Shown here in pieces: positions 1 through 5,223 of a stretch of 7,125 nt of DNA. Where the stretch lies: the NCBI GenBank assembly GCA_046049705.1, contig JBJOQZ010000038.1, forward strand, positions 1 through 7,125, in the 5' to 3' direction. Below the pieces are notes generated by a model, which saw only the letters and a program-made list of their open reading frames with translations, had not been told where the DNA came from and made no database searches. Source of the stretch: DALYDD01 sp046049705. GTDB lineage: Bacteria > Patescibacteriota > Minisyncoccia > Phycocordibacterales > CAIZLB01. Position numbers and translations under genes: made by a program. Position 1 is the stretch's first letter. Each line of letters begins with the position of its first letter.

Positions 1-1
1 A

Positions 2-232
2 CATGCTTCAGCAGCACGAAGTGGTAAAGCACAAGAGATTCTTGGTTTTCATGATTTCCGAAAAGATGGCACTATCATCAAAAAAGATCGAGTAGAATAT
101 TGGTTGAGTAAAGGTGTACAAGCATCTGATACCGCACATAACCTCCTCGTATCTCAGGGTGTAATCAAAGGAAAGAAGAAAAACGTTCTTCCAAAGAAAT
201 CTCCTGCAAAAAAAGAAGAAGTAGCTGCATAG
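2..232 (+). CDS. rpsP: 30S ribosomal protein S16, 3' part (start lies left of the window)
   Basis: Reading frame 2 is open from the left edge to TAG at 230-232 and gives 76 residues. The stretch EILGFHDFRKDG, then the run RVEYWLSKGVQASDTAHNLL and LVSQGVI, is the conserved C-terminal half of bacterial S16, where E. coli has the equivalent of YWLSKGAQPTDTVHNLL. S16 binds 16S rRNA and is needed for assembly of the 30S subunit. The visible part ends with a basic tail (KGKKKNVLPKKSPAKKEEVAA), longer than the E. coli end and typical of rRNA-contacting extensions. All three visible arginines are CGA. It lies 118 bases upstream of khpA, the usual neighbour. No convincing terminator follows it, so read-through into khpA is possible. 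The N-terminal part is cut off by the window. Identification is firm. Confidence 0.95.
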   Translation, partial: HASAARSGKAQEILGFHDFRKDGTIIKKDRVEYWLSKGVQASDTAHNLLVSQGVIKGKKKNVLPKKSPAKKEEVAA

Positions 233-290
233 GTCCTGATACCCATGTAGTATAAGGCTGTGGATATGTACCTTTTGTCAAGGGTTTTTA

Positions 291-299
291 TGCTACAAT
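291..299 (+). promoter_or_regulatory. Extended -10 promoter for khpA
   Basis: TGCTACAAT (TGn followed by TACAAT) is a good extended -10 element. It predicts a start near 306 and a 45-base leader to the khpA ATG. A TTGTCA lies at 275-280, but its spacing of 13 is too short for a normal -35. The leader opens with the palindrome GTTAGCTAAC at 307-316. Confidence 0.45.
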
Positions 300-350
300 G
301 GTTTATGTTAGCTAACGTGAGTGTTAGTGAATTAATTTCAGAATAAACTT

Positions 351-659
351 ATGAACGATACTGAACAGCAGTTTTTAGAGTACATTGTAAAATCGCTCGT
401 AGAATTTCCAGATGGTGTCAAGACGTCTCGTACTGTTGACAATCTTGGAGTTTTAATTGAGTTGGTAGTACATCCCGCCGATATGGGTAAAATCATCGGA
501 CGAGATGGTCATACCGCTCAAGCGATCCGTACTATTATGAAAGCGTTTGGTAAGAAGAATCAGGCTAATATCAGCGTCAGAATTAAAGAGCCAGAAGGTG
601 CTCCACAATCTGATCAGATGAAGTCACTCGACGAAGCTGTGGAAGGACTTGGACTCTAA
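351..659 (+). CDS. khpA: KH-domain RNA-binding protein KhpA (YlqC family)
   Basis: The protein has 102 residues, slightly longer than the usual 75-80 of KhpA because of a hydrophilic tail after residue 80. Residues 30-78 form a single KH domain. The nucleic-acid-binding GxxG loop is visible as GKIIGRDG at residues 46-53, followed by the helix TAQAIRTIMKAFG. KhpA proteins are small cytoplasmic RNA chaperones. In Firmicutes they partner with KhpB (EloR/Jag) and influence cell division and envelope synthesis. The position between rpsP and trmD is the conserved location of this gene in many bacteria, although rimM, usually next, is absent here. ATG 351 is chosen because it gives the family's N-terminus. 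No Shine-Dalgarno motif precedes it. It ends with TAA and is followed by a strong hairpin terminator. Arginine codons are CGA, CGT and AGA. Confidence 0.92.
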   Translation: MNDTEQQFLEYIVKSLVEFPDGVKTSRTVDNLGVLIELVVHPADMGKIIGRDGHTAQAIRTIMKAFGKKNQANISVRIKEPEGAPQSDQMKSLDEAVEGLGL

Positions 660-705
660 GTATACAATCGTGTATTTAATAACCAATCAGTAATTCCACT
701 CTCTC

Positions 706-749
706 AAGCAAAAACAACCCCTCTTGCCAGGGGTTGTTTTTGCTTTTAT
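706..749 (+). terminator. Strong intrinsic terminator of khpA
   Basis: A perfect 17-bp stem (706-722 with 729-745) closes a six-base loop, CTTGCC. The stem carries CAACCCCT on the left and AGGGGTTG on the right. The T-run 737-741 lies inside the right arm and TTTT at 744-747 at its foot. The mirrored A-run in the left arm would also allow termination on the opposite strand. It sits only 9 bases before the trmD ATG, so trmD needs its own promoter or read-through. Confidence 0.85.
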
Positions 750-752
750 AGT
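724..752 (+). promoter_or_regulatory. trmD promoter embedded in the khpA terminator
   Basis: TTGCCA at 724-729 (5 of 6 to the -35 consensus), a 17-base spacer and TATAGT at 747-752 (5 of 6 to the -10 consensus) form a near-ideal sigma70-type promoter. The -35 starts in the terminator loop, the spacer covers the right arm, and the -10 begins in the T-tail. The predicted start, 7 bases after the -10, falls on A759, the first base of the trmD ATG, so the mRNA would be leaderless. Confidence 0.65.
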
Positions 753-758
753 GTGAGT

Positions 759-1553
759 ATGAATATTCATTTGCATGTCCATCTCATCTCTTTGTTTCCA
801 GATAGTTTTACTTCATATTTGAGTGAATCAATTATTGCCCGAGCAATCAAAAATAAAATGCTCAGTGTCTATACCTATAATCCTCGAGACTTCGTAAAAG
901 TAAAAGGATCACAAAAGCATAAAGCTGAACCATATTTGCGTGTAGATGATAAGCCATATGGAGGTGGTCCTGGTATGGTTATGGAACCAATGCCGATGAT
1001 TAAGGCAATCGAAAAGGCGGTGAAGGAATCAAAAGACAATATGTTTAAGGTGATTTTTCTTTCACCGGGTGGCGCACAGTTCACAAATGAAATGGCTCGA
1101 AGTTGGGTAGAGCAATATGAAAAAAAGATGAAGAAAGGGAAAGTAAAGGTGACAGTTGGAGATACTAAAGCTATAGAAAAAGGTGCTGAGAAAAGTGCTA
1201 ATAAAAAAGGTAAAGCAGAAGCTATGCATATCGTCTGTATCTGTGGGAGATATGAAGGTGTCGATGAACGAGTCAATCAAGTGTTTAAGACAGAAAAGAT
1301 TTCTATTGGACCTTTTGTAACAACTGGAGGTGAATTGCCAGCCATGATTATTATCGATGCATTGGCGAGACAAATTCCAGGTGTACTTGGCAATTTTGAG
1401 AGCAGGGAAGAAGCCAGGGTGGCATCTCATGAGGTCTATACTCGGCCGGAGGTTTTGGAATATAAAGGTAAAAAATATCGCGTCCCAAAAGTGCTCTTAT
1501 CTGGGGATCATAAGAAGATTGAGGAGTGGAGGGGTAAGAAGAGTGAAAAATAA
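759..1553 (+). CDS. trmD: tRNA (guanine-37-N1)-methyltransferase TrmD
   Basis: TrmD methylates N1 of G37 next to the anticodon using S-adenosylmethionine and so prevents +1 frameshifting. It works as a dimer with a trefoil knot. From ATG 759 there are 264 residues. Family blocks visible are ISLFPDSF (10-17), the block around DDKPYGGGPGM (63-73), VIFLSPGG (98-105), CGRYEGVDERV (162-172), SIGPFVTTGGELPAMIIID (182-200), IPGVLG (206-211) and VYTRPEVLEY (226-235). R204 matches catalytic R154 of E. coli. An extra lysine-rich segment of about 34 residues lies at roughly 122-155. The residue aligned with catalytic D169 appears to be A219, after E217-E218. The protein ends soon after HKKIEEWR (251-258), lacking most of the C-terminal helices (E. 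coli about 50 residues longer there). GTG 753 lies inside the -10 box, so ATG 759 is preferred. TTG 771 would best match the E. coli N-terminus length. Confidence 0.95.
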   Translation: MNIHLHVHLISLFPDSFTSYLSESIIARAIKNKMLSVYTYNPRDFVKVKGSQKHKAEPYLRVDDKPYGGGPGMVMEPMPMIKAIEKAVKESKDNMFKVIFLSPGGAQFTNEMARSWVEQYEKKMKKGKVKVTVGDTKAIEKGAEKSANKKGKAEAMHIVCICGRYEGVDERVNQVFKTEKISIGPFVTTGGELPAMIIIDALARQIPGVLGNFESREEARVASHEVYTRPEVLEYKGKKYRVPKVLLSGDHKKIEEWRGKKSEK

Positions 1554-1568
1554 TTTTTTATTCCCAAT

Positions 1569-1595
1569 ACCTCGATGCTCTGTATCGGGGTTTTT
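1569..1595 (+). terminator. Intrinsic terminator of trmD
   Basis: ACCTCGAT (1569-1576) pairs with ATCGGGGT (1584-1591) in an 8-bp stem with one G-T pair and a 7-base loop, followed by a T-run to 1595. It lies 16 bases after the trmD stop and faces the terminator of the converging minus-strand gene. Confidence 0.75.
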
Positions 1596-1612
1596 GATTG
1601 CAGTTCTCAAAT

Positions 1613-1659
1613 AAAAAGGAGCCCTACACGAATATATTGGGGTATATCGCGTAAGGCTC
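1613..1659 (-). terminator. Terminator of the minus-strand gene
   Basis: Read on the minus strand, GAGCC (1659-1655) pairs with GGCTC (1623-1619). The stem continues inward through TTACGCGATATA against TATATTCGTGTAG with two G-T pairs and one bulge, about 17 bp in all. It is followed by CTTTTT (1618-1613). The strong stem plus T-run right after the stop at 1678 supports the minus-strand reading of the gene here. Confidence 0.75.
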
Positions 1660-1677
1660 TGTGGACACATAGATGAG

Positions 1678-2268
1678 TTACACCTTTGTGCCTGGTCTTG
1701 GTGAGTTTGAGAATAGAACTCTCCGGTCTGGTGTACCGCTAAGTACACCAAATAGTGATGAAATGTTTATCATCCTCGAGACCTCTTCTCTCAGTCTATC
1801 GGCCTCATCTTTTTCAGCCAATAATCCAAGTGTTATTTTGTCCTCGATCACTCTAACTCTTACTGCCCGCCTCTTGAGTGCTTGCCATACTGCACTCGCT
1901 AAATTGGACTTACCCCAGTATATTGGGGAATTGACCATGGGAAATTTAGGAGGGGCTCCGTATACGTGGTCACTCCATTTCACATGTTCTAACTCTTTGG
2001 CAAGCCCCATGGCATTAGCTGGTATGGCTACCAGTTGCGCTAGCGCATTGAAGTCGTTTTCGAACTTCGTCCTCAAGGACGACCTCTTTGTCCAGGGCCA
2101 TTGCCACCGTAGTAGCTCATTTAGAACCACTCTTGCTGTTTCTGTCGTCGGCGACGTAATCGCGCTCGGGCGAAAGTTTTCCGCATACGTAGTGGACCAC
2201 ATATAGGCCAATTCTGTTCTCTTATTCATTTTTTCAATGTTCAAATACTCCTTTTCATGATATGCCAT
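1678..2268 (-). CDS. Hypothetical protein, minus strand, family not recognised
   Basis: I do not recognise this 196-residue protein. It appears soluble, with no signal peptide or membrane helix, and is rich in tryptophan (7, including RWQWPW near residues 54-59). A charged helical stretch lies near residues 140-172 (KRRAVRVRV, then LLAEKDEADRLREEVSRM). The minus strand is preferred over the overlapping 177-codon plus frame because a promoter (2354-2383) precedes it and a strong terminator (1613-1659) follows it. ATG 2268 is the first start in frame; ATG 2231 is possible. AAGGAG at 2254-2249 is badly placed for either. A 25-codon frame upstream (2318-2241) would join this frame by one extra A in an A4 run, so the true N-terminus may start at 2318 and the gene may carry a frameshift. 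Arginine codons are mainly AGA, AGG and CGG, unlike the housekeeping genes. Confidence 0.65.
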   Translation of the reverse strand: MAYHEKEYLNIEKMNKRTELAYMWSTTYAENFRPSAITSPTTETARVVLNELLRWQWPWTKRSSLRTKFENDFNALAQLVAIPANAMGLAKELEHVKWSDHVYGAPPKFPMVNSPIYWGKSNLASAVWQALKRRAVRVRVIEDKITLGLLAEKDEADRLREEVSRMINISSLFGVLSGTPDRRVLFSNSPRPGTKV

Positions 2269-2318
2269 GTGCTTTCGGCGATAAGATTTCTTTCAATTGA
2301 AATCTCATTTTTAGACAT
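2241..2318 (-). pseudogene. 25-codon frame, probably the displaced 5' end of the minus-strand gene
   Basis: ATG 2318 opens 25 codons (MSKNEISIERNLIAEST, then WHIMKRSI) ending at TGA 2243-2241, inside the next gene's frame. One additional A in the run at 2255-2252 would fuse MSKNEISIERNLIAEST and WHIMK directly to KEYLNIEKMNKRTELAYMW, which reads like a natural protein start. It begins about 29 bases after the predicted transcription start. Alternatives are a short leader peptide or chance. Confidence 0.35.
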
Positions 2319-2350
2319 ATTGATACCATAAGGAGTCAACAGTATCAATA
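2318..2350. repeat. 9-bp inverted repeat at the transcription start of the minus-strand gene (possible operator)
   Basis: TATTGATAC (2318-2326) and GTATCAATA (2342-2350) are perfect inverted copies separated by 15 bases. The repeat spans the predicted transcription start (about 2347) and ends on the first base of ATG 2318. This fits an operator or a leader hairpin controlling the minus-strand gene. No binding protein can be named. Confidence 0.5.
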
Positions 2351-2353
2351 AAC

Positions 2354-2383
2354 ATAATAACATAGATACTTATATATTGTCAA
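2354..2383 (-). promoter_or_regulatory. Promoter for the minus-strand gene
   Basis: On the minus strand, TTGACA (2383-2378, perfect -35) is followed by an 18-base spacer and TATTAT (2359-2354). The predicted start is near 2347. Confidence 0.65.
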
Positions 2384-2393
2384 TGTTCCACTA

Positions 2394-2422
2394 TTGACTA
2401 CTTATTAAATATGATTTATTAT
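2394..2422 (+). promoter_or_regulatory. Promoter reading into the structured region and the membrane-protein gene
   Basis: TTGACT (2394-2399), a 17-base spacer and TATTAT (2417-2422) predict a start near 2429. It is divergent from the promoter at 2354-2383. The two -35 boxes form the inverted repeat GTCAAT/ATTGAC (2379-2384 and 2393-2398). The same TTGACT-N17-TATTAT pattern recurs at 5133-5161. Confidence 0.65.
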
Positions 2423-2428
2423 TAAATA

Positions 2429-2721
2429 TAGATTTATCCCGTCCTGCTTATTAGATAGTAAGATTCTCTTCAATGTTCCTTTGAAGAGTACGTCCCTTTA
2501 CACCCAATCACCTTCGCTACTGTCATTATACGAGGTACTTTGAAAGGACTTTGGTGTCAGGCCTACTCAACGTCTCCATTCTTAAGTTTGAAGAGATGTT
2601 GAGTAGACTCTAAACAATTTTTCCAGGGTATCAGAAAAAGTATGTGTAATTATTATATACCCCTGCTTTTTCTGATACCCTGGAATACTTCTAGGCCTTA
2701 GACCAAAAACCCAAAAAAACA
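2429..2721 (+). ncRNA. Structured transcript region with four successive stem-loops (leader or non-coding RNA)
   Basis: This gap has no credible gene but a run of foldable elements behind a good promoter. Stem 1 is CTCTTCAA/TTGAAGAG (2466-2473 with 2481-2488). Stem 2 has an outer part, ACACC-C-AA with TTGGTGT (2500-2507 with 2551-2557, one bulge), and an inner part, ACCTTCG with CGAGGT (2510-2516 with 2531-2536). Stem 3 is a 14-bp helix with one G-T pair (2563-2576 with 2593-2606). Stem 4 is a perfect 20-bp helix (2621-2640 with 2666-2685). No T-run follows stem 4, so the transcript probably continues into the gene at 2722 as a leader of about 290 bases, unless it is processed. I cannot match it to a known RNA family. 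Confidence 0.45.
2621..2685. repeat. Perfect 20-bp inverted repeat with 25-base spacer
   Basis: The arms 2621-2640 (beginning TTCCAGGGTATC) and 2666-2685 (ending GATACCCTGGAA) are exact reverse complements. The AT-rich spacer contains a small internal stem, GTGTA/TATAC. I see no flanking direct repeat, and it is not followed by a T-run on either strand, so neither an insertion element nor a simple terminator is shown. Confidence 0.8.
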
Positions 2722-3021
2722 ATGCAAATATTTATAAGTGAAATAGTGATTTTTTCCATATCGTCATTCTTAACCGGTATGTCTGTGTGTAAGTTGCTCG
2801 AAATAATATATCGAATAAAGCATCGATACAAGTGGTTGGTTGTAGAAAGTGTAATGGTCGGTAATTATATACTGTCCATCACTGCTTTCCTTGTCTTTTC
2901 TAGTTATGCAAATCGTTTATCTATCACCCCGATGGAAGACGTGCTTATCAAAGCTCTCCTAGGAATCGCGATTGGAACTTTTTTTGCACCATTTGTGTTC
3001 TTTAAAGAGTTCAAAACATAA
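2722..3021 (+). CDS. Small three-helix membrane protein, function unknown
   Basis: The 99-residue protein has three hydrophobic segments at about residues 4-25, 40-62 and 76-94. The basic loop RIKHRYK (31-37) between the first two should be cytoplasmic. That gives an outside N-terminus and an inside C-terminus (ending KEFKT). There is no signal-peptide cleavage pattern. The size and N-out, C-in topology resemble class I holins, but no lysis gene is nearby, and many unrelated small membrane proteins look the same, so I do not assign a function. The start is ATG 2722: an in-frame TAG at 2692-2694 limits upstream extension. The preceding bases are A-rich without a Shine-Dalgarno motif. It is probably transcribed from the promoter at 2394-2422 through the structured leader, and ends before a strong terminator at 3045-3078. 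Confidence 0.65.
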   Translation: MQIFISEIVIFSISSFLTGMSVCKLLEIIYRIKHRYKWLVVESVMVGNYILSITAFLVFSSYANRLSITPMEDVLIKALLGIAIGTFFAPFVFFKEFKT

Positions 3022-3044
3022 ATAGAATACATGACCCTAAACAA

Positions 3045-3085
3045 GGCCCCGATCGAGTCGTAAGACTCGATCGGGGCCCTTCTTT
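3045..3085 (+). terminator. Terminator after the membrane-protein gene
   Basis: A perfect 15-bp GC-rich stem (3045-3059 with 3064-3078, GGCCCCGATCGAGTC on the left) closes a GTAA tetraloop. It is followed by CTTCTTTG. The T-tract is interrupted, so efficiency may be partial, but the stem is the most stable in the window. Confidence 0.75.
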
Positions 3086-3198
3086 GATACCAGTCTCTTC
3101 GCCGCACTAATTTAAATTTTCTTTCGCGAAGGCTCTTGTACAACCGGAAAACTCCTCCTAAAGCACCCTCGAACAAAGGGGTTCTTATTTTATTAATA

Positions 3199-3217
3199 TA
3201 TAATATACTATTATAAT
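3199..3217 (+). promoter_or_regulatory. AT-rich promoter region of the 603-residue gene
   Basis: TATAAT (3199-3204) and the overlapping TATACT (3204-3209) are both good -10 boxes. They predict starts between about 3211 and 3218, so the mRNA would be leaderless or nearly so. No recognisable -35 lies at proper spacing. A second TATAAT at 3212-3217 touches the ATG and is too close to serve this start. Confidence 0.4.
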
Positions 3218-5029
3218 ATGGAAAAAGTTATTGCTTCTGAAGAGTGGTATCAAGGTGCAGATGATACAGAAAGAACAGAAGAAAATACCTCTCAAAAAAG
3301 TACACTCTTAAAAGATTTTTCTAGAGAAAATGATCCAAAAGAAAGACTAGAGCTTGCTCGTGAGATTAAGTTGTCAAGAAAGGAGCGTAGATCTGAGTTG
3401 AATGCAGCTAAAGTAGAAAAAGAAAGCACCGTTACAAACCTAGAGGCCATAGCTCAAAGTCTAACAGATCTAGCAAACGTAATAGAGGGTTTGTCTCAGG
3501 GTCATTTCGCCAGGTTGATAAATTTTAAAAAATTAAAAGATTTAAGAACTCAACTCGCTCATGCCGAAAGTCTCAAAATTGTCGCTGAGAGTAAGGTAAA
3601 AAGAGCTGGAGATATTATTCAAAGACACATTATAGACCAAGGTAATACACCGGATGAATGTAAGGATTCCAAAAAAAAGATAGAAGACTTCTATAGTAGA
3701 CAGATGGAAAAATGGAAGACCTCACCCTATGATGCTTCTGATATTGAAAAATATTTTAATAAAGAATATCTATCTGGTCTATCGATAGAAGATTATCAAG
3801 TTCTTCTAGGTAGATTCTCAAGTGGTATGGTTACTCATGTCACCAGACAAGGAATTCGAGATCATATAGGGATGATGGAGCATAGTGTAGGAGTAGGTAA
3901 GGTTTGGAACGGCTTTAAGGAACTTATAAAAGAACATGAACTTAAACATAATTTAGATTTGAGAATTACTGAGGAAGACAAAGAAGCTGCAATTGCAAGG
4001 TATTTTGATTTAGCAGGGACCGAGACAAAAGAAGAGGCTTTGTCTAAATTAAATCGTTTTGTTGGATTAGAGTATCAACATCACGCTGGAAGCTTTATTG
4101 ATTTTCATTCATTGCATTTTGCAGTAAAGAGTGTTGGAGATGCATTTTATGGCGGGGAGTCTGGTAACGAAATATTTATTGCGTACCCATCATACATGAT
4201 GGCTGCCAATCATTTTCATAGACGAGACCCACATACTCCTGCGGTAGGGGTAAACTACAATGATGTGTGGGTGTATGTTGCTGAGGATGATTCTATGCCA
4301 GTAGATGCGGGTGTAGTATTTATTCCCAAAAATGCAGCAGTAAATCCAGAACACGGTTCTAGATATGAAATAGGTGAAGGTAATGAAGCTATTCCTGATC
4401 TCGAGAAGATAAAAAAAATAGCAGGAATTATAAAGATGCCTGAGTTTATTGAGTTTGGTGTAAAATTGCAGGAAAAGATAGGAGAAATGCCAGATGGGTT
4501 TTCAACTTACAAAAAAATACATCTGGAGACATATGAAAAAGAATGGAATAGCGAGATGGATGAATTACTCAATACTTTAAGATCGATGTTTCAAGGTATT
4601 ACAGAAGAAGATATCGATATAATTATGGATTATGTCTTTTTGGATCAAATAAATAGAGTTAATTCCGAAGGATTAGATAGGGAAATTGAGGATGTGATAG
4701 AGGTTAGGTTAATGAAGATGGGAATTTATTATAAGAGTTCTTCCACTACAGTAACTTCTCAGGAATATTGGGAAAAATATTTTAATACACACCCAACACA
4801 CAGACCATCAAAGATAGTGTATTACGAGGGAGGAAACCCGACACAAGCTCTTCATGATTGGCAATTTAATACCAAACAATCATCTAAGCCAGCTTATGCA
4901 CTTGAAAATAATCACCATTTAACCTTAGGTGATAAAAATGTCGGTATTCCTGAAGTTATAACAAAGGAAATGCAGAGATTTAAAGCAATTGTAGAGAAAG
5001 TTATAGATGATTTCTATCAATACCAGTAA
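3218..5029 (+). CDS. 603-residue soluble protein of unknown function, coiled-coil N-terminus
   Basis: I cannot assign this protein to a characterised family. It has no signal peptide or membrane helix, so it is probably cytoplasmic. Residues 1-40 are acidic and low in complexity. Residues 40-165 are charged and helical, likely coiled coil. Residues 185-385 look like the conserved core: YLSGLSIEDYQVLLGRF (184-200), MVTHVTRQGIRDHIG (204-218), GSFIDFHSLHF (291-301), FYGGESGNEIFIAYPSYM (310-327), NDVWVYVAE (348-356) and GVVFIPKNAAVNPEHGSRYE (365-384). Residues 390-600 form a helical region ending with a small segment, IVYYEGGNPTQALHDW (533-548). My unverified impression is that similar large proteins recur in CPR genomes. 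The HxTR start and VFIP...GSRYE end loosely recall ADP-ribosyltransferase layouts, but this is speculative. ATG 3218 follows an AT-rich promoter without a Shine-Dalgarno motif. Arginine codons are 22 AGA/AGG of 27, in contrast to rpoB. Confidence 0.85.
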   Translation: MEKVIASEEWYQGADDTERTEENTSQKSTLLKDFSRENDPKERLELAREIKLSRKERRSELNAAKVEKESTVTNLEAIAQSLTDLANVIEGLSQGHFARLINFKKLKDLRTQLAHAESLKIVAESKVKRAGDIIQRHIIDQGNTPDECKDSKKKIEDFYSRQMEKWKTSPYDASDIEKYFNKEYLSGLSIEDYQVLLGRFSSGMVTHVTRQGIRDHIGMMEHSVGVGKVWNGFKELIKEHELKHNLDLRITEEDKEAAIARYFDLAGTETKEEALSKLNRFVGLEYQHHAGSFIDFHSLHFAVKSVGDAFYGGESGNEIFIAYPSYMMAANHFHRRDPHTPAVGVNYNDVWVYVAEDDSMPVDAGVVFIPKNAAVNPEHGSRYEIGEGNEAIPDLEKIKKIAGIIKMPEFIEFGVKLQEKIGEMPDGFSTYKKIHLETYEKEWNSEMDELLNTLRSMFQGITEEDIDIIMDYVFLDQINRVNSEGLDREIEDVIEVRLMKMGIYYKSSSTTVTSQEYWEKYFNTHPTHRPSKIVYYEGGNPTQALHDWQFNTKQSSKPAYALENNHHLTLGDKNVGIPEVITKEMQRFKAIVEKVIDDFYQYQ

Positions 5030-5132
5030 ATAATATAGTACGCTCGATACGCTACACCGCATTCAATTATGGTGAAGTCAGAAGATATGTCTTGGCAAAA
5101 TACTTATCTATCACAATATACCCATAAATCAA

Positions 5133-5161
5133 TTGACTCCTGTGGATAAATCGGCTATTAT
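5133..5161 (+). promoter_or_regulatory. Near-consensus promoter upstream of rpoB
   Basis: TTGACT (5133-5138), a 17-base spacer and TATTAT (5156-5161) predict a start near 5168. The rpoB ATG is then 328 bases away, giving a long leader or a separate small RNA. Confidence 0.65.
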
Positions 5162-5223
5162 AGGCATCTGCGTGAGACGATTGAGTTTCTGGCCCGACTC
5201 TTCGCATGAAACCCTCCTTTACA

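Noticed and set aside
275..299. TTGTCA with TACAAT as a standard two-box promoter for khpA
   Set aside because: The spacing is only 13 bases, so only the extended -10 was called.
875..1430. Two minus-strand frames inside trmD
   Set aside because: They lie antisense to a firmly identified gene and give phenylalanine/serine-rich shadow translations.
1357..1614. 85-codon plus frame overlapping the end of trmD
   Set aside because: It overlaps trmD in another frame and runs through the trmD terminator.
1673..2206. 177-codon plus-strand frame opposite the minus-strand hypothetical gene
   Set aside because: The minus frame is longer, has a consensus promoter upstream and a strong terminator downstream. 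The plus frame has neither, and its protein is a serine/leucine-rich shadow.
2318..2721. CRISPR array or transposon ends
   Set aside because: The repeats are inverted arms of single hairpins, not regularly spaced direct repeats. No target-site duplication or transposase is present.
2904..3176. 90-codon minus frame across the 3045-3078 terminator
   Set aside because: It reads through a 15-bp hairpin, is antisense to the membrane-protein gene, and has no promoter or terminator of its own.
5069..5149. 26-codon plus frame in the gap before rpoB
   Set aside because: No ribosome-binding signal or promoter precedes it, and it overlaps the predicted promoter at 5133-5161.
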